Origin: Sedimenticola hydrogenitrophicus
GTDB taxonomy: Bacteria > Pseudomonadota > Gammaproteobacteria > Chromatiales > Chromatiaceae
Length of the DNA stretch: 64,000 nt
Direction: 5' to 3'
NCBI RefSeq assembly: GCF_029017505.1
Contig: NZ_JAQGEI010000016.1
Location: 1 to 64,000 of the forward strand
The notes below the pieces were generated by a model, which saw nothing but the letters and a program-made list of their open reading frames with translations, was not told where the DNA came from and searched no databases. Positions 19,679 through 27,963 of the stretch are shown here, piece by piece (the stretch's first letter is position 1; the number at the start of each line of letters is the position of its first letter). The translations under genes and the position numbers were made by a program.

Positions 19679-19918
19679 ATGGATGTGATCTACGGTTTGA
19701 TTCCCGGCATGCTGATCCTCGGCCTGGTGGGGGTGGCGATCTTCTTCTGGGCTGCAAAAAGTGGGCAGTTCGAGGACCTGGAAGGAGAGGCCAATCGCAT
19801 CCTGATGGATGAGGACCTGACTGAAACCCGGACGGAAATCAAGAGCTCCCCGGCGGAGGATGAGGAAGCGACGGACGGCACTCCGCACAAAACGGATAAA
19901 CCAGCGGATAGCGCCTGA
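19679..19918 (+). CDS. ccoS: cbb3-type cytochrome oxidase assembly protein CcoS
   Basis: 79 aa: one N-terminal helix (residues about 4-25), then the CcoS hallmark FFWAAKSGQFEDLEGEANRIL. The acidic tail after it (residues 45-79, rich in Glu, Asp, Thr and Lys) is longer than in many relatives. CcoS is needed for cofactor insertion in cbb3. The gene follows ccoI by 45 bases and closes the canonical ccoGHIS group. Confidence 0.93.
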   Translation: MDVIYGLIPGMLILGLVGVAIFFWAAKSGQFEDLEGEANRILMDEDLTETRTEIKSSPAEDEEATDGTPHKTDKPADSA

Positions 19919-19954
19919 TGTTGATACTTTTCATGCCGTACAGCGGACTCGCCC

Positions 19955-20275
19955 ATGAACCTGAATGATCCGTTCGGACGCGTGCAACAGAAGCAGCAGC
20001 GCAGTTATGACTCCCTGCGACGCTCGCTGCTGGAGGCGGGGGTGAATACCCGTGCCGCTGCCGAGTCCGTGCTGCGCGACCTGATACGGCGCGCCGTGGT
20101 GGTAACGCTGGTGGTGACGCTGATAACCGCGGCGGTGCTGCTGGTGCTGCCGCAGATGGGCGCGGCGGCGCTGATGCTGGCGTTTGTCATCCTCTTCTGG
20201 CTGCTGGCGACGACCATCAATGGCTACAGCCTGGTGAGGCGTTTCATCCGTGAGGAGTTATCCGGCCCGACATGA
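19955..20275 (+). CDS. small two-helix membrane protein downstream of ccoS, unknown
   Basis: 106 aa with a charged, amphipathic N-terminal half (about residues 1-43) and two helices (about 45-64 and 66-88), then a basic-acidic end (RRFIREELSG). The gene follows ccoS by 36 bases on the same strand and is likely the last gene of that transcript. I do not recognise the family. It could be an accessory factor for cbb3, but only position suggests that. Directly after its stop begins the target duplication of a MITE-like element. Confidence 0.65.
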   Translation: MNLNDPFGRVQQKQQRSYDSLRRSLLEAGVNTRAAAESVLRDLIRRAVVVTLVVTLITAAVLLVLPQMGAAALMLAFVILFWLLATTINGYSLVRRFIREELSGPT

Positions 20276-20286
20276 TATTGCACGGT

Positions 20287-20493
20287 GTAACTACTCACCC
20301 GGTCTGTAAGTGATTGGCCTGCCTTGCCGGCCTCACACGATGGCGTGTCTCCTCGAATCCGGCCCCATTTTCAGCGCCTGCCCAAACTCGCTTCGCTCAA
20401 ACAAGGGCAGGCTTGAATCTGAAAAAGGGGCCGGATTCGAGGCGCCATCAAGATCGGCCAACAAGGCAGGCCAATCACCCCGTGAGTAGTTAA
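20287..20493. repeat. MITE-like palindromic element A, copy 1 (207 bp) with 8-bp target duplication
   Basis: The element begins GTAACTACTCAC and ends GTGAGTAGTTAA, and is flanked by TGCACGGT on both sides (20279-20286 and 20494-20501). Nested palindromes fill it: GATTGGCCTGCCTTG with CAAGGCAGGCCAATC, CCTCGAATCCGGCCCC with GGGGCCGGATTCGAGG, and GCCTGCCC with GGGCAGGC around a small loop. No coding capacity is evident. Other copies are at 28636 and 41726. Confidence 0.88.
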
Positions 20494-20500
20494 TGCACGG

Positions 20501-21286
20501 TTACAGTTGGCCGGACTCCGACCCAGTGGCGCCTGATTCATTTTGTAGCGGCTTCAGCACCCGGTCGAAATCTGCCGGATTGACATACTGAAACACCTCT
20601 TTCCCTTCGGGATTGACGGCAATGTCGAGACCCTTCGCCGGATAGAGCCAGTGTATTACCGGCGCGTCCGGTTCCGCTATCTTGTTATCCGGTTCACCAA
20701 AACGAGCGCTGATCAGCGCCTCATCCAGATCGGCGCCGGGTATATAGGTAATGACGGCGATCTTCTCCCGGGTCAGTGCCTCCATGTCGCTGCTGGAGAG
20801 TTCCACCTTTTTGGTGCCACTGCCCATGTTGCTGATCCGTTCGCCCTGTGCGAACATCCGCGCCGCCGTAGGCTCCGGGAGATCCAGAGTGAGCACGACA
20901 TCGGCCTTGAGGCCGCTGAGATAGATGCGCTGGAAATATACCTCGACCATATAACGGCTGTCCGGGGTCAGGAAGAGATTGGCCTTGCCCTGGGACTGGA
21001 AGCTTTCGCGGGCCTGCTCCAGGTCGCTTCTGCCCAGTTCGATACCGAATACACTGAGCGTGCCCTGATCATCCAGCCGCAGATTCCACGGCAGTTTGGG
21101 ATCCTCGTCGACGGTGCGACCACCCGGTAGCAGGATCGCTGCGGCCAAGGCGATCAGGGTCACTGCCAATATGCCAAGAATGATTTTGCGTTCCACCTGT
21201 TGCACCTGCTTATGGACGGCTGTCATTGACTCAACAACAGGCTGAATATCCGTGGGGCGTTGTGAATTGTCATGTCGACCAACCAC
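20501..21286 (-). CDS. membrane-anchored envelope protein of unknown function
   Basis: 261 aa (or 241 aa from an internal ATG at 21226; neither start has a good ribosome site). One N-terminal helix (about residues 35-53, ILGILAVTLIALAAAILLP) anchors a soluble domain of about 200 residues, probably periplasmic. Recognisable stretches are LSVFGIELGRSDLEQARESF and WLYPAKGLDIAVNPEGKEVFQYV; the latter looks like a SmpA/BamE-like or lipoprotein-type beta segment, but I cannot assign a family. It is convergent with the cbb3 accessory genes and divergent from a 52-aa ORF. Its stop codon touches the target duplication of MITE copy 1. Confidence 0.7.
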   Translation of the reverse strand: MVGRHDNSQRPTDIQPVVESMTAVHKQVQQVERKIILGILAVTLIALAAAILLPGGRTVDEDPKLPWNLRLDDQGTLSVFGIELGRSDLEQARESFQSQGKANLFLTPDSRYMVEVYFQRIYLSGLKADVVLTLDLPEPTAARMFAQGERISNMGSGTKKVELSSSDMEALTREKIAVITYIPGADLDEALISARFGEPDNKIAEPDAPVIHWLYPAKGLDIAVNPEGKEVFQYVNPADFDRVLKPLQNESGATGSESGQL

Positions 21287-21339
21287 ATCGGGCTGTTATT
21301 CTAACCGACAATGGTTGCGGATAATATGGGGTTGCGGTT

Positions 21340-21498
21340 ATGGGTAATACGCTCTGGTTTATCAGCCTGCTGAGGGATCATCCCTGGGCTGGTTTTCTGA
21401 TCGGTCTGGGCTTTGTCACGGTCATGTTCGGGTCGAAGAACCTGATCGTCTACCTCTACTCCCGCTCCCAGGAGAAACAGCACAACAAGCCGAAATGA
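21340..21498 (+). CDS. 52-aa single-helix membrane protein, unknown
   Basis: A short frame (MGNTLWFISLLRDHPWAGF...) has one helix (about residues 17-38, WAGFLIGLGFVTVMFGSKNLIVYLY partly) and a hydrophilic basic tail (SRSQEKQHNKPK). A GGGG stretch upstream of the ATG could be a weak ribosome site. The pattern of short cytoplasmic start, one helix and charged end is typical of real small membrane proteins. It lies 17 bases from the convergent livF stop. Function unknown. Confidence 0.5.
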   Translation: MGNTLWFISLLRDHPWAGFLIGLGFVTVMFGSKNLIVYLYSRSQEKQHNKPK

Positions 21499-21515
21499 GG
21501 CTGAGCCTGATTGGC

Positions 21516-22376
21516 CTAGCCCCCCAGGAACAGCCGTTCCACCTCGGGGTTTTTCAACAACTCGTCGCCGCGGCCGGCCAGCGCCACCTGACCGGAGACC
21601 AGCACGTATCCGATGTCGGCAAACTCCAGACCCTTGGTGGCGTTCTGCTCCACCAGTATGATGGTTTTGCCATCCTGATGCTGCAGGTCGTCGAGAATCC
21701 CGAATACCATGTCGATATAGCGGGGTTCGAGTCCGATGGACGGCTCGTCCACCAGCAGCGCTTCGGGTTGCATGATCAAGGCGCGCGAGATCTCCAGCAG
21801 CCGCCGCTCGCCGCCGGACAGTACCCCGGCCCGTTGCTGTCGCCGCTCCGCCAGGCGGGGATATTTATCCAGTACCCGTTCGGTGGCCTCACGCACCGCC
21901 TGGCGGTCGTTCAACAGGTAGCCTCCCATGTTCAGATTTTCCTCCACCGTCATGTCGGGGAACACCGAGTTGTCCTGCAGGATATAGGCGATGCGGGCGT
22001 GGCGCAGTTTATCCTTTGGGCTGAGATGGGTGATCTCGGTGTCGCCCATGCAAATGCATCCGCCGCGGATGTTGGTGAAGCCGTAGATTGAATGCAGCAC
22101 GGTGGACTTGCCCGCGCCATTGGGGCCGATGAGGCAGAGCGATTGCCCCGGACCCACGTACAGGTCAATCTGGTGCAGGATCTCCATACGACCGTAGCCG
22201 GCGGTCAGGGACTCGATACTCAGGCGGGGAGCCCCCCCGGCCAGCGTCTTCAACTCCTCGCGTTTGGGCCCCCGGGCGGCGATGAGCGCTGCTTCACGTG
22301 CCACGTCATCCACCGACAGTGCGGTTTCCACCTCACCCAGTGCCTGCCGCGAATTGCCGCTGCCCTGCCTGCTCAT
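21516..22376 (-). CDS. livF: branched-chain amino acid-type ABC transporter ATP-binding protein
   Basis: 286 aa from the ATG at 22376, which overlaps the livG stop as ATGA; the frame is open further upstream but is not coding there. Walker A GPNGAGKST, signature LSGGERRLLEIS, Walker B LLVDEPSIGLEP and a C-terminal ILVEQNATKGLEFA H-loop region are all present. Compared with LivF of about 237 aa, it has an extra N-terminal stretch of about 50 residues (QALGEVETALSVDDVAREAA and so on), acidic and helical, of unknown use. With LivG it powers uptake by LivHM. It is the last gene of livKHMGF. Confidence 0.9.
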   Translation of the reverse strand: MSRQGSGNSRQALGEVETALSVDDVAREAALIAARGPKREELKTLAGGAPRLSIESLTAGYGRMEILHQIDLYVGPGQSLCLIGPNGAGKSTVLHSIYGFTNIRGGCICMGDTEITHLSPKDKLRHARIAYILQDNSVFPDMTVEENLNMGGYLLNDRQAVREATERVLDKYPRLAERRQQRAGVLSGGERRLLEISRALIMQPEALLVDEPSIGLEPRYIDMVFGILDDLQHQDGKTIILVEQNATKGLEFADIGYVLVSGQVALAGRGDELLKNPEVERLFLGG

Positions 22377-23116
22377 TGGACCCCCAGATAGGCATCGATG
22401 ACCCGTTGGTCGGTACGTATCTGCTCCGGGGTTCCGGAGGCCAGCAGCCGGCCGCGGGACAGGCAATGTAGCTCCTGTGCCAGATTCATGATCACGCTCA
22501 TATTGTGTTCGATCACCAGCAGGGTGATGCCGAGCCGTTCGTTGACCCGCTGCAGCCGCTCGATGATGCCATTGATCAGGGTTGGATTGATGCCCGCTGT
22601 GGGCTCGTCAAGCAGCAACAGTTTGGGTTCGTTCATTAATGCCATGGCGAACTCGAGCAGCTTCTGCTGGCCGAAGGAGAGATCCCCCGCCAGCAGGTGA
22701 CGCTTGCTGTAGAGACCGACAAATTCGAGCAGTGACTCCGCCTTCTCCCGATCCTCGCGCGGAAAGTGAGTCAACATGCTCCAGAGCCCCTGATGTGCGT
22801 GGGGTGTGCTGATGAGCATGTTGTGCACGCAATCCATGCGGCCGTAGATACGGGTCTGCTGGAAGGTGCGCAGCAACCCGAGACGGGCGATCTGCGGCAC
22901 CCGCAGCCGGGTGATCTCCCGGTCTTCAAAGCGGATCGATCCGGCATCGATGGGGTAGTAACCAACGATGGCGTTGAACAGCGTGGTCTTGCCCGAGCCG
23001 TTGGGCCCGATCAGCCCGATAATGCCGCCTTCGGGGACGCTCAGGCTGATCGCCTCATTGGCCACGATACCGCCGAAGCGTTTGCTGACCCCCTGTACCT
23101 CAAGCAGGGTGGTCAT
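22373..23116 (-). CDS. livG: branched-chain amino acid-type ABC transporter ATP-binding protein
   Basis: 247 aa starting MTTLLEVQGVSKRFGG; overlaps both neighbours by ATGA. Walker A GPNGSGKTT, signature LSFGQQKLLEFA, Walker B LLLLDEPTAGINP and the H-loop VIEHNMSV are intact. The C-terminal BCA_ABC_TP_C-like end (ASGTPEQIRTDQRVIDAYLG) is characteristic of LivG. It hydrolyses ATP on the cytoplasmic side of the importer. Confidence 0.92.
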   Translation of the reverse strand: MTTLLEVQGVSKRFGGIVANEAISLSVPEGGIIGLIGPNGSGKTTLFNAIVGYYPIDAGSIRFEDREITRLRVPQIARLGLLRTFQQTRIYGRMDCVHNMLISTPHAHQGLWSMLTHFPREDREKAESLLEFVGLYSKRHLLAGDLSFGQQKLLEFAMALMNEPKLLLLDEPTAGINPTLINGIIERLQRVNERLGITLLVIEHNMSVIMNLAQELHCLSRGRLLASGTPEQIRTDQRVIDAYLGVQ

Positions 23117-24108
23117 CGGGTCTCCTCGCCACCCTGGCGGTCGGTATCCACACACTGGCCGAACCGCTCGGGCCAGGCTTCACGCACCCAACCCAGGATC
23201 CCCTGGGGGAAGAACACCACGATCAACACGATGAGGGCGCCCAGGGCCACCCGCTGCCAGCCGAACAGGAAATTCCAGAACAGCTCCTGGGTCAGATGAA
23301 ACACGGCCGCGCCCAGCACCGGGCCCCAGATGGTACCCTTGCCCCCCAGGATGGCCATGAGGATCATCCAGACGCCGAAGGTGGCGCCGGAGAAGGCCAC
23401 GTCGCGTGGGTCGATAAAGCCGATCAGGTTGCCCACGGCGCCGCCGGTCAGGGCGAGAAAAAAGGCTGCCACGCACCAGGCTACCGTCTTGTAGCGGGTG
23501 GTGTGCAGTCCCATCGCCTCCGCCTTGTCCTCGTCGTCGCGGATGGCGTTGATGGCGATCCCGAAGCGGCTCTGGTACAAGCGACGCAAGGTAAAGAAGC
23601 CCGTGCCGGTAATGGTCAGCGACAGGAAATAGTAAAACAGGTCGCGCTCGCCGATCCCGCCCGGATATTGCGGAGTGACCATGCCCGAGCCGGCCCCGAG
23701 ATACTCCCAACCACCGGCAATCTCGCCGGCCGCCACCCCAAGCCCCAGGGTGCAGATGGCGAAGTAGTGACCGCGCATGCCCAGCACCCCCGCACCCAGC
23801 AGCGCCGAGACCGCGGTGCTGAGCAGGGCCGCACACAGCAGGCCCAGTGCGAGGGCGGTGAAATAGTCCAGCCCGGAATCGCGTTGAACGACGGCGCAGG
23901 CGTAAGCACCGATGCCGAAGAACAAAACGTTGCCAAAAGAGTTGTAACCCATTTGCCCGCCCAGCAGGTCCCAGGTTAGGGCAAACACCACCATCACCCA
24001 GAGGAAGGTGAACTGGGTGATGAAATTGGGCAGCAACCAGGGGATGAGCAGGGCCGCCACACCGATTCCGGTTATCAACAGGTATTCGTAGACCGGTGCG
24101 CGCTTCAT
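23113..24108 (-). CDS. livM: branched-chain amino acid-type ABC transporter permease
   Basis: 331 aa starting MKRAPVYEYLLITG; overlaps livH and livG by ATGA. Hydrophobic throughout, with about 9-10 helices. The LivM signatures are MGYNSFGNVLFFGIGAYACAV and the EAA-like loop AINAIRDDEDKAEAMGLHTTRYKT, followed by a second LivM-typical block (LTGGAVGNLIGFIDP). It forms the translocation channel with LivH. Confidence 0.92.
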   Translation of the reverse strand: MKRAPVYEYLLITGIGVAALLIPWLLPNFITQFTFLWVMVVFALTWDLLGGQMGYNSFGNVLFFGIGAYACAVVQRDSGLDYFTALALGLLCAALLSTAVSALLGAGVLGMRGHYFAICTLGLGVAAGEIAGGWEYLGAGSGMVTPQYPGGIGERDLFYYFLSLTITGTGFFTLRRLYQSRFGIAINAIRDDEDKAEAMGLHTTRYKTVAWCVAAFFLALTGGAVGNLIGFIDPRDVAFSGATFGVWMILMAILGGKGTIWGPVLGAAVFHLTQELFWNFLFGWQRVALGALIVLIVVFFPQGILGWVREAWPERFGQCVDTDRQGGEETR

Positions 24109-25004
24109 TTCAGGTACTGCCGCTTGCGGCCCAACAGGAGGTTGCGGGCCAGCAGAATGACGACCAGCAGCGTGAACACGAAGGCGGCCTGGTACTCCAC
24201 CCCCAACACAAACCCGGCAAAGTTTTCCGCGGCGCCGAGCCCCAGGCCGGCAGCGATAACCCCCAGCAGATTCCCCAGCCCGGCCACCACCACGATCATG
24301 AAGGAGCGAATGGTATAGACCAGGCCGAAATAGGGATGGATGATCCAGGTCATCGCCACCAGGGCGCCGGCGGCTCCACAGATGGCGGCATTCAGGGCGA
24401 AGGTGGTGGCATAGACCCGGTCGGTGTCGATGCCCATGATGCGCGCCGCGCGGGCGTTCTGCGCGGTCGCCCGGATGGCCTGTCCCAGACGTGACTTTTT
24501 CAGAAACAGCCACAACGCACCGCCGGTCAGCACCGCGATCAGTGCCGCGGCCAGCTTGATGTGGGCGATGGTAACCATGCCGTTGAACAGGAAACTGGTC
24601 CCCAGTTCGCCCTCCGCCGTGCGCACGTCGGCACCGAAGATCTGGTTAGCCAGTTGCTGCAGCAGGATGCTGATGCCGAAGGTGGCCAGCAGCGAGATGA
24701 ACAGGTCGCGGTCGACAATGCGAAAGATCACCAGCCGATAGATCAGCCAGCCGAGAAGATACAGCAACAAGGCCACCAGTGGCACGCCCAGCATGGGATG
24801 GATACCGGCCTCGGCCAACAGCACCGTGACAAAGCCACCCAGCATGACGTACTCGCCCTGGGATACGTTGATGATATTCATCACCCCCCAGACCAGGGCC
24901 ATGCCATAGGCCGCGAGGGCAAAAATGGCACCCGCCAACAGACCATCCAGCAGAAGTTGCACCAGCAGGATGGGTGCGTCGAGCAGAATGGTGATGTTGT
25001 CCAT
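24105..25004 (-). CDS. livH: branched-chain amino acid-type ABC transporter permease
   Basis: 299 aa with about 8 helices. The family features are LLLDGLLAGAIFALAAYGMALVWGVMNIINVSQGEYVMLGG near the N terminus and the coupling loop IRATAQNARAARIMGIDTDRVYA. It starts 64 bases after the stop of the binding-protein gene; a strong hairpin sits in that gap. Confidence 0.92.
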   Translation of the reverse strand: MDNITILLDAPILLVQLLLDGLLAGAIFALAAYGMALVWGVMNIINVSQGEYVMLGGFVTVLLAEAGIHPMLGVPLVALLLYLLGWLIYRLVIFRIVDRDLFISLLATFGISILLQQLANQIFGADVRTAEGELGTSFLFNGMVTIAHIKLAAALIAVLTGGALWLFLKKSRLGQAIRATAQNARAARIMGIDTDRVYATTFALNAAICGAAGALVAMTWIIHPYFGLVYTIRSFMIVVVAGLGNLLGVIAAGLGLGAAENFAGFVLGVEYQAAFVFTLLVVILLARNLLLGRKRQYLK

Positions 25005-25023
25005 GGCAGGCTCCCGATGATAT

Positions 25024-25047
25024 CCGGGGCATCGACCGATGCCCCGG
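25024..25047 (-). promoter_or_regulatory. hairpin between binding-protein and permease genes
   Basis: CCGGGGCATCG (25024-25034) pairs perfectly with CGATGCCCCGG (25037-25047). There is no U-tract. Such structures after the binding-protein gene usually protect the upstream mRNA and lower downstream expression, so that the binding protein exceeds the membrane subunits; that role is inferred. Confidence 0.55.
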
Positions 25048-25068
25048 AGTTGTTAATCGGCCCCCGCC

Positions 25069-26310
25069 TCAGGGTTGCCACTGTGACCAGGGCGGTGTCG
25101 GGTGGCGCAGCTCGGACGAGGCCCACTTGGTGGGCGCCACCACCTTGTATTCGCCATCCTGTACCTGATACAACACCATCGGCTTGGCAATGTTCTTGCC
25201 GCTATTGTCAAAGTCGATGTGGCCGTAGAAGGTCTCACGGTCGGTGGCGGCGAGGGCGTCGCGCACCTTCTCCTTGTCGATCGAGCCGGCACGCTGAAAG
25301 GCATCCACAAAGGTTAGTACCGTGGCGGTGCTCTCGGCGGCCTGGTAGGGCGGTGCGTAGTTATAGGTGGCCTCAAACAGCTGGGCGTACTCCTCGGCGG
25401 TGCCGAACCATTCGTCTTTGTAACTAAGGGTTCGGTCCCACTGGGAGGCACACAACGCGTACTCGGCGGTCTTGCCGAATTTGTCGATCACCTGGGCCGA
25501 GTCGCAGTGGGTCAGGGCTAGCATCGGCACATCGATTTTCATCTCAGACACCTGGCGAATGGCCAATGCCGCCCCCTTGGCATGCCCCGAGACCACCAGC
25601 AGGTCGGGTTTGAGGGCCCGCACCTTGGTCAGCGAGGTCGACATGTCGTTGATCTCCGGGGGGAGCTTGTCGTCGATCACCATCTTCATGCCGTGGTGTT
25701 TGGCATCGTCCAGCACCCCGGCACGGACATCCTGCGAGAAGGGGTCGTTTTCAAACACGCCGGCGATGCGCACACTGGACGGTTCCTTGCCCATGGCGGA
25801 CGCACGTTCCGCGGCCAGATCGACTGCCGATTGAAGGTATTGCTCGGAGGTGGAGAGGACCGCGAACAGATAGCGGTAGCCCTGGGTGAACAGGGCGCGC
25901 GAGGCGCCGTTGCCCTCCACCATGGGGACTTGGTACTTCTCGGTGACCGGTGCGATCGCCTTGGTGAGTCCGGAGCTGTAGGGCCCCAGGATGAAATTCA
26001 CCTTGTCCTGGTTGACCAGCCGCTCGATCAGCTGGGTACCGCGCGCCGGGGTGGACTCATCATCGTAATAGATGATCTTCAATTCATAGGTGTTGTCGCC
26101 CACCTTGATACCGCCGGTCTCGTTGATCCGTGCCACGGCCAGATCGTAGCCGTTCTTGGTGTGCATGCCGTTGGTGGAGTACTTGCCGGTAAAGGAGACG
26201 GCGGCACCCAGGGTGATCATCTCCGCGGCATATACGCTGGTAGTTGCCAGGGCAGACCATGCCAGGGTGAATGCGCATAGCGTCGGCAGGATTTTAGTCA
26301 TCCTGAACAT
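25069..26310 (-). CDS. ABC transporter periplasmic substrate-binding protein (amino acid/Liv type)
   Basis: 413 aa from the ATG at 26310, preceded by AAAGGAGG 8 bases upstream. A signal peptide (about residues 1-29, cleavage likely after SVYA) is followed by a type I periplasmic binding fold: AEMITLGAAVSFTGKYSTNGMH at the start of the mature part, then LIERLVNQDKVNFILGPYSSG, typical of Peripla_BP_6 proteins. The ligand is probably an amino acid or a related polar compound; the sequence does not settle it (LivK, amide and urea-type relatives all share these features). It is the first gene of livKHMGF. The 303 bases upstream show no recognisable promoter. Confidence 0.88.
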   Translation of the reverse strand: MFRMTKILPTLCAFTLAWSALATTSVYAAEMITLGAAVSFTGKYSTNGMHTKNGYDLAVARINETGGIKVGDNTYELKIIYYDDESTPARGTQLIERLVNQDKVNFILGPYSSGLTKAIAPVTEKYQVPMVEGNGASRALFTQGYRYLFAVLSTSEQYLQSAVDLAAERASAMGKEPSSVRIAGVFENDPFSQDVRAGVLDDAKHHGMKMVIDDKLPPEINDMSTSLTKVRALKPDLLVVSGHAKGAALAIRQVSEMKIDVPMLALTHCDSAQVIDKFGKTAEYALCASQWDRTLSYKDEWFGTAEEYAQLFEATYNYAPPYQAAESTATVLTFVDAFQRAGSIDKEKVRDALAATDRETFYGHIDFDNSGKNIAKPMVLYQVQDGEYKVVAPTKWASSELRHPTPPWSQWQP

Positions 26311-26613
26311 CGTGGGGTCCTCCTTTGTTGAGGAAGGCTGGGGTTGGCCGGTATACGTGGGACAGCGTTTTGGAAAGCTTGCTGGAGCGTCCGTCCCGAA
26401 TCAGGAGATGAAACATCGGCCGACATCCAGCCGGTTGGGTGATTATTCTCATAGTAGAACAGCCGGCTAGGAACGCAAGCGCGTCCCGGCGGCCAGCCAA
26501 TCGTTCATCGCGTCAACTGGCAAGCGGCGGACCGGCCCGGCCTGTCCGGATCACCCGGATGCATTCCGCCCCGGCAAGTGATACTTTATGTCGCCATTAT
26601 CGGGGGAGCGGAC
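26311..26613. other. intergenic stretch between the Liv operon and a membrane protein gene
   Basis: About 300 bases between divergent genes. Promoters for both should lie here, but I see no good -35/-10 pair, repeat or hairpin. The only clear element is the GGGGGAG ribosome site of the rightward gene at its far end. Confidence 0.4.
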
Positions 26614-27126
26614 ATGAAGTTTGATATCAGTGAGCAGGAGAGCAGTCGGGCCAAGGTGCCTCATGAGATTTTTCTCACCAATCTGGTGGGCAACCATATC
26701 CTCTGGTTCATCGCCTCCCTCGGGCTGGTACGTTCTTACTGGCAGCCGCTCGCCCTGGTGCCCCTGGTCTCCATTCTGCTGCTCGGCTATACCCTGTGGC
26801 GGGCGAAACGGGCCAAAACCATCGATTCCTGGTATGTGATGTGCCACTGGCAGCTCTGTGCCGCACGTAGCCGGGTCTTTATCTTGACCTTGAGCGTGTT
26901 CGGTTTCATCGCCTTCCTCGGCTGGGTGGGATTTACCTATTTCGGGATGAAACAGGTGGCGGTGATGGCGATGATCGGCGGGACCGGGGTGCTGCCGGTG
27001 ATGGTCATCGTGCTGGTGCTGATCCTGATGGAGTCGGACGCCCTGCATCAGGCGGCGCAGCACAAGCTGCCGGCGCGGATGATCGAGCGATATCCGAATC
27101 CGGATATCGAGGTGCTGGAAGAGTAG
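26614..27126 (+). CDS. membrane protein of unknown function
   Basis: 170 aa from the ATG at 26614, preceded by GGGGGAG; the GTG at 26578 has no ribosome site. Four hydrophobic segments are visible (about residues 28-44, 46-62, 95-118 and 121-140), and the soluble segment between the second and third carries WRAKRAKTIDSWYVMCHWQLCAARSR. The C terminus is charged (RYPNPDIEVLEE). I do not recognise the family. It is alone, divergent from the Liv operon and convergent with the DsbD_2-type gene. Confidence 0.65.
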   Translation: MKFDISEQESSRAKVPHEIFLTNLVGNHILWFIASLGLVRSYWQPLALVPLVSILLLGYTLWRAKRAKTIDSWYVMCHWQLCAARSRVFILTLSVFGFIAFLGWVGFTYFGMKQVAVMAMIGGTGVLPVMVIVLVLILMESDALHQAAQHKLPARMIERYPNPDIEVLEE

Positions 27127-27239
27127 GAGCGGCATGGCCGCGAAATCGTGCTCACCGGTACACGGGTTGGCGTGATGGACAAACCCCCGCATCTGGACGG
27201 AATCACGTTGGGGTCTGCAAGCTCACCCCAACCTACGAA

Positions 27240-27932
27240 CTATGACATCAGCCGCGTCGCGCTCCACAGGGTATAGACGCCGAACAACATCACCGTCACG
27301 CCTGCCACCTTGCGTGCCGTTTGCGAGCGGGCCAGGCGGGCGGCGGCACCGGCCAACAACCCGATGGCCAGCAGATTGGGCAGGGTGCCGAGGGCGAAGG
27401 CAAGCATCAGCGCGGCGCCCTGCAGCGCACCGCCCGACGCGACCGCATTGATCAGCATGGTGTAGACCAGCCCGCACGGCAACCAGCCCCAGAGCATGCC
27501 GATTGCCAGCGCCTGGGCCGGTGACTGCACCGGCATCAGCTTGCGGCCGAGCGGTTCGATGCGCCGCCACAACAGACCACCCACCCGTTCCACCCGGTTT
27601 AACACCATCCACCAGCCGGCCAGATAGAGCCCCAGCAGGACCATGAACAGTCCCGCCAGCAGCAGCAGTGCCTGCTGTGCAACCTGGATCGGCATCAGCT
27701 CCGCCAGCAGCAGGCCGAGTCCCCCCATGACGGCACCGGCCACCGCGTAGCTGATCAGGCGGCCCAGGTTGTAGGAGAGCTGGAACGGCAACTGCGCGGC
27801 GACGGAGCCGCGACTGGCTTCGGGCAGGCCGAAGGTGAGGGCGCCGACAATGCCGCCGCACATGCCGATGCAGTGGACACCGCCAAGCAGGCCGACGATA
27901 AAGGCGCTGAAATAGGGGAGGAGTAATTCCAT
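27240..27932 (-). CDS. DsbD_2/TauE-SafE-like membrane protein linked to cytochrome oxidase maturation
   Basis: 230 aa with six helices. The N-terminal GGVHCIGMCGG motif (C21, C25) and a second-half LPCGLVYTML motif are diagnostic of the DsbD_2 (CcdA-like) family, often called the sulfite exporter TauE/SafE family in annotation. Members near oxidase genes are thought to act in copper or thiol handling for cytochrome assembly. It follows the Sco1 gene by 31 bases on the same strand and is probably the last gene of a ctaA-sco1 transcript. The substrate is inferred from the setting. Confidence 0.85.
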   Translation of the reverse strand: MELLLPYFSAFIVGLLGGVHCIGMCGGIVGALTFGLPEASRGSVAAQLPFQLSYNLGRLISYAVAGAVMGGLGLLLAELMPIQVAQQALLLLAGLFMVLLGLYLAGWWMVLNRVERVGGLLWRRIEPLGRKLMPVQSPAQALAIGMLWGWLPCGLVYTMLINAVASGGALQGAALMLAFALGTLPNLLAIGLLAGAAARLARSQTARKVAGVTVMLFGVYTLWSATRLMS

Positions 27933-27963
27933 GTTCGGCGCAAAGGATACCAGAACGGACCCG

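Noticed and set aside
20287-20493. Interpreting the palindrome as a terminator of the ccoGHIS transcript only
   Set aside because: It may end transcripts, but the shared termini and target duplications in three copies show a mobile element, which the terminator idea does not explain.
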